A stretch of DNA of 64,000 nucleotides from Paraferrimonas haliotis (GCF_002282895.1 NZ_NRRB01000001.1:310001-374000); one strand, 5' to 3'. Positions 1 through 8,825 are shown, counted from the stretch's first letter. Notes: a model not told the origin generated them from the letters alone. Numbers and translations: made by a program.

Positions 1-300
1 GTTAAGCGATCTTTGCCGTACATAACCTTAGATAGAAAATAGCCTTTAATGCAGTTTAGGCCCTTGTTAACCGGCGACTCTGGGTCTCCTTGAGTGGCCA
101 CTACCTTGCCTTTGCGAGTACCCACTAACACGCTGCAACCGGTTCCGCAGAAACGACAGGGGGCTTTGTCCCAGGTGACTTTAGTATCGCTGGATGAGGT
201 AATTAAGTTGGTGGCGTTTGCTGGTAAATTAATGCCTGCGAGCGTTGCTGCAGCGCTAATGGCGTTTGCTTTTACAAATTGTCGGCGTGTCCATTTCATA
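1..300 (-). CDS. napA: Periplasmic nitrate reductase catalytic subunit NapA, N-terminal 100 residues (runs off the left edge)
   Basis: The reverse strand reads without a stop for 100 codons from an ATG at 300 to the window edge. It opens with a twin-arginine signal ([10 protein letters not shown], then a hydrophobic stretch ending LPANA). The 4Fe-4S motif C48-x2-C51-x3-C55-x27-C83 follows, in the context [16 protein letters not shown] and [10 protein letters not shown], typical of NapA. NapA reduces nitrate in the periplasm with a molybdenum bis-MGD cofactor, which lies beyond the window. A GAGGA ribosome site precedes the ATG. The rest of the nap operon should continue to the left. The assignment rests on motif recall and is strong. 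Confidence 0.93.
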
Positions 301-398
301 GAGAATCCTCGACCTACTTTTTAGTATTCAACCGACAATTAAACTGCCAGCTATTGCTTGAAACTGATACATCTCTTAAGTAATAAGTTAACAGGATG

Positions 399-412
399 TT
401 GGGCTTAATCAA
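399..412. promoter_or_regulatory. Weak FNR-like site in the napA/transporter spacer
   Basis: TTGGG-CTTA-ATCAA matches the FNR/ANR consensus TTGAT-N4-ATCAA at 8 of 10 arm positions, about 100 bp upstream of the napA start. Nap operons are commonly activated by FNR, so the site is plausible. One half-site is degenerate, so it could be chance. No other distinct element was seen in the 301-545 spacer. Confidence 0.3.
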
Positions 413-545
413 TGAATTTAACCATTTTTTTACAGTGGTTACTTGGTGACGGAAGTCTTGGCTGGAAATCGCCTAATCGAGCTCAATTTGAGTTTTTCGT
501 GATACACTTCGCCGCTTGCGCTCAATAACTAGGAGACCATGTAAC

Positions 546-2090
546 ATGGCGAACCACCAAGCCACTGATACCACCTTATCTCTGGTGGAGAAAATTGGAA
601 AAAAAATACCTGACCCCATCGTGATTTTCATGTCTTTGTTGACCTTTTGCTTCTTGCTGACTGCGGTTGTAGGCGGGTTAACGTTTGATACGCAAAACCC
701 TGGTGGTGGCGTAACGACCCACGTTATTAAGAACATGACCGAAGCGGAAAACGTGCGCTGGCTGTTTGATAACGCGTTGCTGCAAAATTGGTTGGCCTTT
801 GGTAATGGTGTTCTGGGCGTTATTTTGATCGTGATGCTGGGTGTTGGTGTTGCTGAGCATTCAGGTTTGTTGACCGCTGTTATTAAAAAGCTGGGTACCC
901 GGTTGCCGGATAAATTGCTAGCGCCGGCCTTGGTATTTCTTGGCATCATGAGCTCCATTGCCACCGACGCCGGATACTTGGTGTTGGTTCCGCTGGCGGG
1001 TTTGCTATACGCCGGTCTTGGCAAAAACCCGTTGATTGGCATGGCGGCGGCGTTTGCTGGGGTATCTGCAGGCTTTAGTGCTAACTTGATTCCGGCTACG
1101 CCCATTGATGTCATTTTGGGAATGAACGCACAGGTATTTGCCGAATCTCAAGGCGTGCCTTTTGAGCGAGCAAATGGCACCGCGTTAACGCCGGCGACCA
1201 TGCATTACTACTTTATTTTTGCATCCACCTTCTTGCTGGCGGCGCTTGGCGCCTGGGTTACAGCAAAGTTTGTAGCACCCAAGCTTGAAAAAATGGACTA
1301 CGTGGTGCCTGAAGATATGCACCTCGAAGATTTTAATATCAGTGACGACGAAAAGCGCGGTCTTAAGGCGTCGTTGTGGGGTTTAATTGGTGCGTTAGGC
1401 ATTATTGTGGCGCTGGGGATGGGGCCGTTGGCTGAGTTTACTGATGAAACTGGGCGCACGGTTTCACCTCTACTGAATAACGTCATCTTATTGATTGCTA
1501 TGGTGTTCATCATCATTGGTGCCGCGTTTGGTTTCGCTTCCAAGAAGTTTACTAAGCTGATGGATGTGATTAACGCTATGGTGGGGCAGATGAACACCAT
1601 GGGCTACATTTTGGTGCTAACCTTTTTCTGCTACAACTTTTTGGGCTTGCTCAGTTACTCGGGGCTCGGTACCTATGTCACCTTTGTGGGGGCGACGTTT
1701 TTGCAATCACTTGGGCTGCAAGAATTTCCAATACTGTTGATTATTGGATTCGTATTCACCACCGCGGTTATTAACTTATTCGTAGGTGGGCTTACCTCTA
1801 AATGGATGCTGTTGGGGCCTATTTTTATCCCGATGTTGTACGCCGTTAACCCTAATATGACGCCAGATTTGGTGACCGCGGCTTATCGAGTGGCGGACTC
1901 GTCCACCAACATCATTACTCCGATGATGAGCTACGCCGGTGTGATTTTGGCGTTTATGCGCAAATACAAGCCTGACTTAAGCTTTGGTGACATGATCCTA
2001 ATGATGCTGCCGTATTCTGTGGTGTTCTTGATTGCGTGGACCACCATGCTGATTGCTTTCTTTGCCTTTGGAATACCGCTCGGGTTTTAG
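546..2090 (+). CDS. AbgT-family transporter (p-aminobenzoyl-glutamate / antimetabolite transporter type)
   Basis: This inner-membrane protein of 514 residues has about a dozen hydrophobic segments and a family-typical length. Characteristic stretches include IATDAGYLVLVPLAG, SAGFSANLIPATPIDV and RVADSSTNIITPMMSY, the paired re-entrant signatures of the AbgT family. Known members import p-aminobenzoyl-glutamate or export sulfonamides (AbgT, MtrF, YdaH); the substrate here cannot be told. I chose the ATG at 546 because AGGAG at 531-535 is well spaced; a TTG at 516 would add ten unlikely residues. It is divergent from napA and its 3' end meets a paired hairpin terminator. Confidence 0.9.
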   Translation: MANHQATDTTLSLVEKIGKKIPDPIVIFMSLLTFCFLLTAVVGGLTFDTQNPGGGVTTHVIKNMTEAENVRWLFDNALLQNWLAFGNGVLGVILIVMLGVGVAEHSGLLTAVIKKLGTRLPDKLLAPALVFLGIMSSIATDAGYLVLVPLAGLLYAGLGKNPLIGMAAAFAGVSAGFSANLIPATPIDVILGMNAQVFAESQGVPFERANGTALTPATMHYYFIFASTFLLAALGAWVTAKFVAPKLEKMDYVVPEDMHLEDFNISDDEKRGLKASLWGLIGALGIIVALGMGPLAEFTDETGRTVSPLLNNVILLIAMVFIIIGAAFGFASKKFTKLMDVINAMVGQMNTMGYILVLTFFCYNFLGLLSYSGLGTYVTFVGATFLQSLGLQEFPILLIIGFVFTTAVINLFVGGLTSKWMLLGPIFIPMLYAVNPNMTPDLVTAAYRVADSSTNIITPMMSYAGVILAFMRKYKPDLSFGDMILMMLPYSVVFLIAWTTMLIAFFAFGIPLGF

Positions 2091-2099
2091 GTTAATCGC

Positions 2100-2160
2100 A
2101 AAAAAAGGGGCCAGGCCCCTTTTTTAAGCTTCCAGAAAGGGGGCCAGGCCCCCTTTTTTT
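2100..2160. repeat. Paired GGGGCC-a-GGCCCC hairpin unit, copy 1 (bidirectional terminator)
   Basis: Two hairpins lie in tandem. Each has a GGGGCC/GGCCCC stem closed by a single base, an A-run before and a T-run after. The first spans about 2100-2125 and the second about 2136-2160. The unit sits between convergent genes, and its last bases overlap the stop codon of the leftward metallo-hydrolase gene. The A/T flanks would allow Rho-independent termination in both directions. Copies 2 and 3 lie at 3020 and 5173. Confidence 0.85.
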
Positions 2161-2956
2161 AGGCGCTAAATTGGCGAGATTCGCCGTCGGTGGGTATCCA
2201 TACTTTTTCAAGAAGTCCATGCTGTTGTAATGAATTGGCTAGGGTCTTTCGGTCAACCGGGCAATGGTTGAGAGCTTCCATGTGATTGGCTATTACCTGT
2301 TTTGGACTGAGCTTTATGAAATCTATTACCTCTGCGGTGGGCATTAAGAGCGATTGACCAACATCCATTTGAGCTTGTCCTGCTGCGACAACCGTAATGT
2401 CCGGTTTAAGTTCGTCAAGCGCCCGTCTTACGTCATCGGTTAGCACGGTATCACCGCTTATGTATAAGCTGGGTTCACCGGGTAATTTTATAAAAAAGCC
2501 ACACCCGTTAGCCATGACCTTATGGATCCAGCCATGCCCATGTTGTGCTGGTACTGCAGTAATGGAGCCATCTAGGAATTCGGTTGGTTGCCAAGGATTT
2601 AAACCGTGGCTTACTTTCATACCGTACTTTTCCAAATAAGCTTTGTCTTTAGCGAAGGTGGTGACAGGAATGTCGTTTTGGCTTAGAAAAGCTTCGCCTG
2701 CGGGATCTAAATGATCTGCATGCTGTAGCGGTTTAAAACCGAAGGTTTGGCTGTGAGTAATTAACGCGTGAGTGACTTTGCTAAGTAGTTCTGCACAGCC
2801 TTCTGGTAGAGCAACCGTCGGGTTCTTTTGTGCTTTAAAGCGCACTACTGAAAAAGGTGGAAGGGCTCCTTTATCGCTGAGCATGGGGTCCACAATAATA
2901 ACGGCTTGCTGAGTTTCTATGACGAAAGTTGCACTGCGTAAGTGGTGTATTTTCAT
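2159..2956 (-). CDS. Metallo-beta-lactamase-fold hydrolase, atypical first metal motif
   Basis: The protein has 265 residues from the ATG at 2956; a start five codons earlier is possible. It has the MBL layout: an opening strand with VDPM (IIVDPMLSD), then THSQ...HADHLDPAG, PAQHGHGW, YISGDTVLTDD and IANHMEAL, so the later His and Asp metal ligands appear present. The usual compact THxHxDH motif is interrupted: TH and HADH are separated by about a dozen residues, which is unusual. Closest broad type is UlaG/YcbL-like soluble hydrolase; the substrate is unknown. It is leftward, upstream of a paired-hairpin terminator, and next to a secreted amidase, an arrangement repeated 4 kb further on. Confidence 0.75.
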   Translation of the reverse strand: MKIHHLRSATFVIETQQAVIIVDPMLSDKGALPPFSVVRFKAQKNPTVALPEGCAELLSKVTHALITHSQTFGFKPLQHADHLDPAGEAFLSQNDIPVTTFAKDKAYLEKYGMKVSHGLNPWQPTEFLDGSITAVPAQHGHGWIHKVMANGCGFFIKLPGEPSLYISGDTVLTDDVRRALDELKPDITVVAAGQAQMDVGQSLLMPTAEVIDFIKLSPKQVIANHMEALNHCPVDRKTLANSLQQHGLLEKVWIPTDGESRQFSA

Positions 2957-3019
2957 TGCCCTAATTCTCACGGTGGTGTTTTTAAATCATTATTGGGCAA
3001 CCTATAGCTCTTAGCAACC

Positions 3020-3080
3020 AAAAAAAGGGGCCAGGCCCCCTTTTTTATAGCATCAAGAAAAGGGGGCCAGGCCCCCTTTT
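3020..3080. repeat. Paired GGGGCC-a-GGCCCC hairpin unit, copy 2
   Basis: Same arrangement as at 2100: an A-run, GGGGCC-a-GGCCCC, a T-run, a short linker (about 11 bp), then AAAAGGGGGCC-a-GGCCCCC and T-run. It lies just downstream of the leftward amide hydrolase gene, and should terminate its transcription before the next leftward gene. Confidence 0.85.
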
Positions 3081-3098
3081 TGGAGAGCGGCCAGCGGG

Positions 3099-4163
3099 TT
3101 ACTTACATTCGGAGAAAACCGCCTTAGTTAAGCCTTGCTCGGCTTGCTTAACGGTATCTGCACACATAGGTTTGGTGAACTCTAAGGTGTCATTAAAGTT
3201 GTAACCAATTTGAGCGCGAGTGTCGTAGTTGGTAAACAGGAAGTCACCATTACTGTGGTTGTAGACAAATTGCGTCCAGGTCGCGTAGGTTTCGCCATTA
3301 ACTGGGTCTATTAAATCCTGAGGAACTAAGTTACCAGCATTGAAAGTACTAAGCAGTTTACCGCGAGTTTGTGCCCAGTTTTTACCTTCATCGAAGCTAA
3401 CGTGCTGAGTATTAAATAGGCCGCGTAAGTGACGATCTTTGGAGCTAATTGAGCTCGGCAAGTCTTTAGCAGTCAAATCATCGAAGTTCACTTTTTCAGC
3501 GTTGTCACGATGGTATTGTTGCAGTGGAGCATTGGCCATTACACGCAGGTCGCTGTTGCTGTCGCCCCGATATACCACCATTTCGCCACCTTCGTTAAGT
3601 TGAAATAGCGCGATATCACCTTTGCTGTCTTGTATCGACACATGCAAGCCGTGCTGAGTTCCGTGTAATCCGTCGACCCAAGCAATTTGCCACTGTTTGT
3701 TGTTAAAGGCGCGGACCGCTTCTTCAGTCGTCGCATAGGTTTCGGTGATATAGGCTACGAGATCTAAGAAGCTTACTGCTGGAGCACCGTTATCCTTATA
3801 GTCTTTAATAAACTCTTGTGAATCAGCCATATAAAGCAATGATGCCGCTAGACCTTTCTCGTTGATGGCGTCTGAAGCGACACCATGGAACACTTCATAT
3901 TCCATTTGAGCAATACTGTGGTACTTGGTTGTCCACTGCATCGCGTTGGCGTAGCTCGGGGCTTCGCTGTTGCGTTGAATTCCGACCGGATTCACCTGAG
4001 CTACATTTCCCAACTGTTGCCCCCAATCCAATGAACGGACAGTCGCTACGCCGTGCGGAGTTTCTAGCGTGAAACGTGAGCACGCTTCAGCGACTGGCGT
4101 TAACGCGGTTATTGAGGCTGCAGCGATAAGTAAGGCTGATAAAGTATTCTTAGTAATAGTCAT
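3099..4163 (-). CDS. Secreted linear amide C-N hydrolase, choloylglycine hydrolase / penicillin V acylase family (module 1)
   Basis: A 354-residue protein with a clear signal peptide (ALLIAAASITAL, cleavage after AEA) that exposes Cys28 as the new N-terminus. An N-terminal Cys is the nucleophile of this Ntn-hydrolase family. CSRFTLETPHG and VRSLDWG supply the expected Cys, Arg and Asp. Family members cleave bile salts, penicillin V or acyl-homoserine lactones; which applies here is not visible. The ATG at 4163 follows AGGAAATTATC and starts the signal peptide properly; the upstream in-frame start would bury it. It is divergent from a LysR gene that probably controls it, and has a paralogue at 7830. 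Confidence 0.88.
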   Translation of the reverse strand: MTITKNTLSALLIAAASITALTPVAEACSRFTLETPHGVATVRSLDWGQQLGNVAQVNPVGIQRNSEAPSYANAMQWTTKYHSIAQMEYEVFHGVASDAINEKGLAASLLYMADSQEFIKDYKDNGAPAVSFLDLVAYITETYATTEEAVRAFNNKQWQIAWVDGLHGTQHGLHVSIQDSKGDIALFQLNEGGEMVVYRGDSNSDLRVMANAPLQQYHRDNAEKVNFDDLTAKDLPSSISSKDRHLRGLFNTQHVSFDEGKNWAQTRGKLLSTFNAGNLVPQDLIDPVNGETYATWTQFVYNHSNGDFLFTNYDTRAQIGYNFNDTLEFTKPMCADTVKQAEQGLTKAVFSECK

Positions 4164-4228
4164 GATAATTTCCTCGTTAAATTTAAGCCGATGGGCTAAA
4201 CATTGCATCTCGTTGGTTTGAGTTAATT

Positions 4229-4246
4229 ATCCACTAAATATTGGAT
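4229..4246. promoter_or_regulatory. Candidate LysR-binding inverted repeat between hydrolase 1 and its LysR gene
   Basis: ATCCA-N8-TGGAT lies in the spacer between the divergent hydrolase (start 4163) and lysR (start 4299) genes. The core TATCCaCTAAATA resembles TATCCTTAAATA at 8891 in the equivalent spacer of the second module. That shared sequence is the main reason to think it is an operator. Confidence 0.4.
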
Positions 4247-4298
4247 TCTAAAAGCTGCTTAGGGTAGGGTATTTAGGTAGTCTAAAAAGGTGGGTTTT

Positions 4299-5174
4299 AT
4301 GGCTTATTCGTTAGAGCAGTTACAAGCATACGTTGCGACTGTTGAGCAAAAGGGGATGGCCGCCGCTGCGAGACATCTTGGAAAACACGTATCTACGCTG
4401 CGAGAGCAAGTGAATAACTTAGAACTTGATACGGGCCTTACTTTGTTTGAGCGCTTACCAAAATCGTTGAAGGTGACGGCGGAAGGCGAGCAGTTGTATA
4501 CCTATGCCAAATCTTTGTTAAAAGAATCTGGCCATTTTCAGGCTAAGGTTAGTAGCTTACTAGAAGGCGTACCGGATAGCTTAGTCATTGGTATTGATGC
4601 CAGCGTGATGAGCAAAGAGCTGGATCGCTTGATAGCAGATATTCTCGATAGCTTTCCGTATATGTCGATGCAGGTATTACAAGGTGACACGATTCAGGTG
4701 CGAGATTGGCTGTTGAGGGGAGAAGTAGATATTGGCTTCATGATAGGTATTATCAACGTTCCGCAACACCTGCAATACACAACCGCCTATAAGTTCGAGG
4801 TGACTCGGGTATTACCTAGCAATTGGAAGCTGCCTAAAGATGACAATCAGCGCTGGCTGGCGGATCGATTGCAATTGAGCTTGTCGTTCATTGAGGACAT
4901 AGGGTTTGCAGATGCTGATGTGTTTAGCCATCGTTTTTTGCGCTGTAATAATGCTCAGCAAATGCTGAATTTAATAGAACAAGGTGTCGGGTGGGGGCAT
5001 TTACCGGCTTTTATTTGTGGTGCTGCCGTAGAGCGAAAAGCGGTACAAACGTTTAAAGGTGCTCGGGAAGTATTTGCTGAGTGGCCAGTCGATATTGCGT
5101 GGCAAGCTACTAAAGCTATAAATCCTGCGATGCAGCAGTTTATCGATGGTGCGTTGGAGTTCGAGGATCGCTAA
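4299..5174 (+). CDS. LysR-family transcriptional regulator (module 1)
   Basis: A 291-residue protein with the LysR N-terminal winged helix: MAYSLEQLQAYVATVEQKGMAAAARHLG..STLREQVNNLE..LFER, followed by an effector-binding domain. The MAYSLEQL start is identical to that of the regulator at 8944, so I place the start at ATG 4299 after AAAGG. The two regulators are clear paralogues and each sits divergent to a secreted amide hydrolase. By analogy with most divergent LysR pairs it is inferred to control the hydrolase gene and itself; the inducer is unknown. The gene ends at a paired hairpin. Confidence 0.88.
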   Translation: MAYSLEQLQAYVATVEQKGMAAAARHLGKHVSTLREQVNNLELDTGLTLFERLPKSLKVTAEGEQLYTYAKSLLKESGHFQAKVSSLLEGVPDSLVIGIDASVMSKELDRLIADILDSFPYMSMQVLQGDTIQVRDWLLRGEVDIGFMIGIINVPQHLQYTTAYKFEVTRVLPSNWKLPKDDNQRWLADRLQLSLSFIEDIGFADADVFSHRFLRCNNAQQMLNLIEQGVGWGHLPAFICGAAVERKAVQTFKGAREVFAEWPVDIAWQATKAINPAMQQFIDGALEFEDR

Positions 5175-5229
5175 AAAGGGGCCAGGCCCCTTTTATTGTT
5201 TTAGGAAAGGGGGCCTGGCCCCCTTTTTG
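5173..5229. repeat. Paired GGGGCC-GGCCCC hairpin unit, copy 3
   Basis: The third copy begins at the lysR stop codon. Hairpin one is AAAAAGGGGCC-a-GGCCCCTTTTA; hairpin two is AAAGGGGGCC-t-GGCCCCCTTTTT. The single central base of the second hairpin is T rather than A. It probably terminates lysR upstream of efpL. Confidence 0.85.
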
Positions 5230-5309
5230 GGGAGCTAGGTTTCCCCAAACCGCTGAGTATGCTAACTTGCGCCATTGAGCTAATTGAATCAAAGATAGGA
5301 ATTTGGACT

Positions 5310-5876
5310 ATGCCAAAGGCTAGTGATATCAAGAAAAACGCCGCCATTGAATTTAATGGGAAAACCTACATTGTACGCGACATCGAGCGCTCTGTGCCTC
5401 AAGGCCGCGCTGGCGGAAGCCTATATCGGATGCGCATGTACGACATTGTCACCGGTGCCAAAGTCGATGAAACGTTTAAAGATTCAGAAATGTTGGATTT
5501 AGCGGATTTACGCCGCAGACCATCAGCATTTTCTTACGTTGATGGCGATGAGTATGTATTCATGGACAATGAAGATTACACCCCTTATCACCTTAATAAG
5601 GACGCCATCGCCGACGAGATTCCGTTTTTCAACGAAGCCACAGAAGGCATGCAAATAGTCATTGTTAACGATGCTCCAGTAGCACTGGATATGCCAACCA
5701 GTGTGGATTTAGAAGTGGTGGAAACCGACCCATCCATTAAAGGCGCGTCGGCAACTTCTCGCACCAAGCCCGCAGTATTGTCCACTGGCGTAACCGTGCA
5801 GGTGCCGGAATACATTGCCACCGGTGATGTAGTCAAAGTTAACGTCGAAGAAAAGAAATTTATGAGCCGCGCTTAA
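5310..5876 (+). CDS. efpL: Elongation factor P-like protein EfpL (YeiP)
   Basis: At 188 residues it has the EF-P length and three-domain beta-barrel arrangement, with the EfpL signatures [19 protein letters not shown] and [17 protein letters not shown] near the start of the third domain. The domain I tip carries Arg33 (VPQGRAGG), as in E. coli EfpL, not the Lys of EF-P. EfpL binds stalled ribosomes and relieves polyproline and some other pauses. The ATG at 5310 follows AGGA and gives MPKASDIKK, the usual start. Confidence 0.93.
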   Translation: MPKASDIKKNAAIEFNGKTYIVRDIERSVPQGRAGGSLYRMRMYDIVTGAKVDETFKDSEMLDLADLRRRPSAFSYVDGDEYVFMDNEDYTPYHLNKDAIADEIPFFNEATEGMQIVIVNDAPVALDMPTSVDLEVVETDPSIKGASATSRTKPAVLSTGVTVQVPEYIATGDVVKVNVEEKKFMSRA

Positions 5877-5913
5877 GCGCTAAGCCCTAAATCTTAGCCC
5901 TAAATCTTAGCCC

Positions 5914-6516
5914 TTAAGCCGCATACCGAGCTAATAACAGTTCACTAATCTGCTTAGTGAACTGTTTTTTTTCAGCATCCGATGGCGCATCGCGCATCCC
6001 CATTACCATCGGCCAAAAATAATGGCCTTTGATAAGCGCGTAAGCGTGCTCGCTAAACCGCAACGCATCGCACTCCTTCAGTCGCCCTTCACGCAAAGCC
6101 GCTTCAGCCCAATGTCCGATTGCACTGTCTTTTTTGGATATTTTTTGAACCTGTTCCCTAAGCTCGGCCGGTGAATGGAAGTAATAGTCAAACGCTACTC
6201 TCGCCAACGCCAGATAGTCAGCATCGCAACTAATGGTTAATTCGGCGCTCAATAGACGTTGCAACTGCTTAACTAGCGGCTGGTCAGCTTGAAAATCCAC
6301 TTTTGCAGCGGCACTGGCTTCTTCCCAAAGTCCTTTGACCAATTCAATGACCAACTCATCTTTACTGGAGAAATGGTTGTACACAGTACGCTTAGACACA
6401 TTCGCAAGCTTAGCCAGCATGTCCATACTGGTGCCATCAACCCCTTGACTTAGAAACGCATTTTTTGCTGCTTCAACAATGGCTCGGCGTTTCATTTGGC
6501 TACGACTTAGGTTCAT
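5914..6516 (-). CDS. TetR/AcrR-family transcriptional repressor
   Basis: A 200-residue all-alpha regulator. Its N-terminal helix-turn-helix reads FLSQGVDGTSMDMLAKLANVSKRTVYNHFSSKDEL, textbook TetR; the C-terminal ligand domain has no recognised specificity. It is divergent from a metallo-hydrolase gene, and the spacer has three AGTTTAC half-sites. It therefore probably represses both itself and that gene. It is separate from the LysR-controlled genes on either side. Confidence 0.92.
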   Translation of the reverse strand: MNLSRSQMKRRAIVEAAKNAFLSQGVDGTSMDMLAKLANVSKRTVYNHFSSKDELVIELVKGLWEEASAAAKVDFQADQPLVKQLQRLLSAELTISCDADYLALARVAFDYYFHSPAELREQVQKISKKDSAIGHWAEAALREGRLKECDALRFSEHAYALIKGHYFWPMVMGMRDAPSDAEKKQFTKQISELLLARYAA

Positions 6517-6562
6517 TGGTAACTCGTCAAATTCAATAATTAACGCAAATAGTACACTAAGC

Positions 6563-6608
6563 AGTTTACTTTTTGCAATATCAATGTAAACTACACCGAC
6601 TAGTTTAC
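6563..6608. promoter_or_regulatory. Operator cluster: three AGTTTAC half-sites between tetR and the metallo-hydrolase
   Basis: AGTTTAC occurs at 6563-6569 and 6602-6608 and its reverse complement GTAAACT at 6586-6592. The first two form an inverted repeat with a 16-bp gap; the last two face in the opposite sense. Position in the divergent tetR spacer supports TetR binding. Confidence 0.6.
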
Positions 6609-6634
6609 TTTTGACTGTAGATTTGAGCGTAAAT

Positions 6635-7747
6635 ATGAAACCTGTACTTGTAGGAGCTTTGCTAATGACATCTTCTTCACTAGCCGCGGAGCATTCAGCG
6701 GCGGTTAATATCGATGGAAAATATCAAAACACGGATGTGCAATACAGTGCCTCGGCATCATCTTTGTGGGATGCGGCTAAAGCCTATTGGAACAGTAAAC
6801 GCACCGAGCCTGCGCCTACTCAACCGTTACCAGTAGTAGCCATGACCCACCAATCGGTGCAGCAATTACCCGATGCCAGCGTTACTCGCTTAGGCCACAG
6901 CTCAACGCTTATTAAGCTCGATGGCAAACTCATCCTAACCGACCCGGTGTTCAGTGAGCGCGCCTCACCGGTTCAGTTTATCGGGCCAAAACGCTTTCAA
7001 GCAGCCGCCATTGAGCTTACGGAATTGCCCGACATTGATGTGGTGGTAATCAGTCACGATCATTACGATCATCTAGACAAAGCCAGCATCAAAGCGCTCG
7101 CCCCCAAGACCAAAGCGTTCATAGTGCCCTTAGGCATTGGTGAATTGCTACAAGACTGGGGTGTGGCAGCGGACACCATTCGCGAACTGGACTGGTGGCA
7201 AGAAACGCGCATCGATTCGCTGTTATTTGCGGCAACCCCCACTCAGCATTTTTCTGGACGCGGGCTTTTAGACACCAACAAACGCTTATGGGCCAGCTGG
7301 GTGATAAAAGGCCAACAGGCAAATATCTTCTTTAGCGGCGATTCCGGTTACTTCCCTGGCTTTAAAGCCATTGGCGACACTTACGGTCCGTTTGATTTAA
7401 CTTTAATTGAGACCGGCGCTTATAACGAAGCATGGAGCGACATTCACATGATGCCGGAGCAAAGCGTGCAGGCGAACATTGATCTTCAAGGTCGCGCCAT
7501 GATGCCCATTCACAACAGCACCTTCGATTTGGCGTTACACAATTGGTATGAGCCGTTGGAGCGGGCCCATCAAGCCGCACAAGAACAGCAGGTCACGCTG
7601 GTCACCAGCTTGTTTGGAGAGCCGGTTTCGGTGCTGGCCATTGATGAGCGTGTGCAAAGCGCTTGGTGGCGAGAGGTTAAGCTGTCTAACCAAGAAGCAA
7701 TCGAGACGGCAAAGGCGAAAAACCTAGCCCCAGTTGCTGCTCGATAG
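6635..7747 (+). CDS. Exported metallo-beta-lactamase-fold hydrolase, RomA / NAPE-PLD-like
   Basis: A 370-residue protein with a short N-terminal export signal (MKPVLVGALLMTSSSLAAEH). The metal motif HDHYDH is canonical (VVISHDHYDHLDKAS). LGHSSTLIKLDGKLILTDPVFS, FSGDSGYFPGF and MPIHNSTFDLALH complete the NAPE-PLD/RomA-type core, which in known members acts on phospholipid-like substrates. The ATG at 6635 is chosen because it begins the signal sequence; an upstream TTG would add eight residues. It is divergent from tetR and convergent with the second amide hydrolase. Confidence 0.85.
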   Translation: MKPVLVGALLMTSSSLAAEHSAAVNIDGKYQNTDVQYSASASSLWDAAKAYWNSKRTEPAPTQPLPVVAMTHQSVQQLPDASVTRLGHSSTLIKLDGKLILTDPVFSERASPVQFIGPKRFQAAAIELTELPDIDVVVISHDHYDHLDKASIKALAPKTKAFIVPLGIGELLQDWGVAADTIRELDWWQETRIDSLLFAATPTQHFSGRGLLDTNKRLWASWVIKGQQANIFFSGDSGYFPGFKAIGDTYGPFDLTLIETGAYNEAWSDIHMMPEQSVQANIDLQGRAMMPIHNSTFDLALHNWYEPLERAHQAAQEQQVTLVTSLFGEPVSVLAIDERVQSAWWREVKLSNQEAIETAKAKNLAPVAAR

Positions 7748-7768
7748 TCCTTGAGCCGTCCTACAAAC

Positions 7769-7803
7769 AAAAAAGTCACTCGCCTACAAGCGAGTGACTT
7801 TTT
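7769..7803. terminator. Bidirectional Rho-independent terminator
   Basis: AAAAAAGTCACTCGC, a six-base loop, then GCGAGTGACTTTTT forms a long perfect stem with A and T flanks between the convergent genes ending at 7747 and 7830. Confidence 0.9.
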
Positions 7804-7829
7804 AGCAATTTACCTTCCAAGCTTATCGA

Positions 7830-8825
7830 TTACTTAGCTTTTGGATGCGCACCAAGTACTTGGCGCTCAGCTTTGTTGGTATCGAATTGGCTAAAGTTGT
7901 ACGTTTCGATTTCCCACGTGTCGTGACGGTCTAGTACCCACTCGCCAGCGTTACGGTCAGTGTGCACAGTCCATAAGGTTGGGAATACACCACCGACATA
8001 CGGGTCTTCTTGCTCGTAGCCTGAGAATACTGTGTTAGCAGCGGCTTTCATTGCAACTTTAACCGCGTTGATGTCGGTAACATTGCGCTTGTACATGTCT
8101 TCCAATACCGCCTTGCCACGTAAGCGACGGTCATAAGCTCTAATGCTCGCACCCGCTTCAGTTTGCTCTTTGTCCAGCAATAAGTGGAAGCTGAACTCAG
8201 GGTCGTTAGACATGTAGGCGCTGCCATCTTCTTGATACACTTTCATTTCACCGTTAATGAATTCAACTACGGCGGTGTCGCCAGAGCGGTCAGCAAATTG
8301 ATAATGAACCGGCGCGTTCTCTTTACAGTGAGTCATGTCGTCATGTGGAGGCAAACCACAAACGCCGTTATCGATTACATCAATCTTGTGTAAATTAGCC
8401 ACGACTTCCTTAACCGTAGAGAAGTTGTCCGCTGCCCATTGTGGAATCATTAAGGCATCAACATCAGGCTTGGCATCAGTTGGCTGGCCAAATTGAGTGT
8501 AGTCACTGCCTAAATAAAGGATGCGTGCTTCTAGACCTTCTTCATTCATCGCTTCAGCAACGATACCTGGTAAGAAGCTTGAAATTTTAAGCGCTGCAAA
8601 CTTAGAGGTGGTGGTTACGGCATCTTTAGTATTGGCGTATTGACGCTCCATACCTTTACCATCGCCAACGACTTTAGCATCGTCGTGACCAACCCAGTCC
8701 ATGGTGCGCATGCTAACGGCAGCCTTATCGTTGTTGTAAACTAAAGTAGTGCAGGCATTTGCAACGGTTGCGATACCGGCGGTAAGAACAGTGGCAGTAG
8801 CTAGAGCAATAATTGACTTTTTCAT
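7830..8825 (-). CDS. Secreted linear amide C-N hydrolase, choloylglycine hydrolase / penicillin V acylase family (module 2)
   Basis: A 331-residue paralogue of the protein at 3099. The signal peptide (MKKSIIALATATVLTAG...VANA) ends exactly before Cys25, the expected Ntn nucleophile. CTTLVYNN and MRTMDW match CSRFTLET and VRSLDW of the first copy. The two differ enough (Cys-rich insert GVCGLPPHDDMTHC here) to suggest different substrates. It is divergent from the second LysR gene. Known activities of the family are hydrolysis of bile salts, penicillin V or acyl-homoserine lactones. Confidence 0.88.
   Translation of the reverse strand: MKKSIIALATATVLTAGIATVANACTTLVYNNDKAAVSMRTMDWVGHDDAKVVGDGKGMERQYANTKDAVTTTSKFAALKISSFLPGIVAEAMNEEGLEARILYLGSDYTQFGQPTDAKPDVDALMIPQWAADNFSTVKEVVANLHKIDVIDNGVCGLPPHDDMTHCKENAPVHYQFADRSGDTAVVEFINGEMKVYQEDGSAYMSNDPEFSFHLLLDKEQTEAGASIRAYDRRLRGKAVLEDMYKRNVTDINAVKVAMKAAANTVFSGYEQEDPYVGGVFPTLWTVHTDRNAGEWVLDRHDTWEIETYNFSQFDTNKAERQVLGAHPKAK

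Noticed and set aside
94..324. Rightward frame at the left edge
   Set aside because: Antisense of napA, whose Tat signal and Cys motif are unambiguous.
473..1114. 213-codon leftward frame inside the AbgT gene
   Set aside because: Antisense shadow of a clear membrane transporter, rich in Pro, Asn and Thr.
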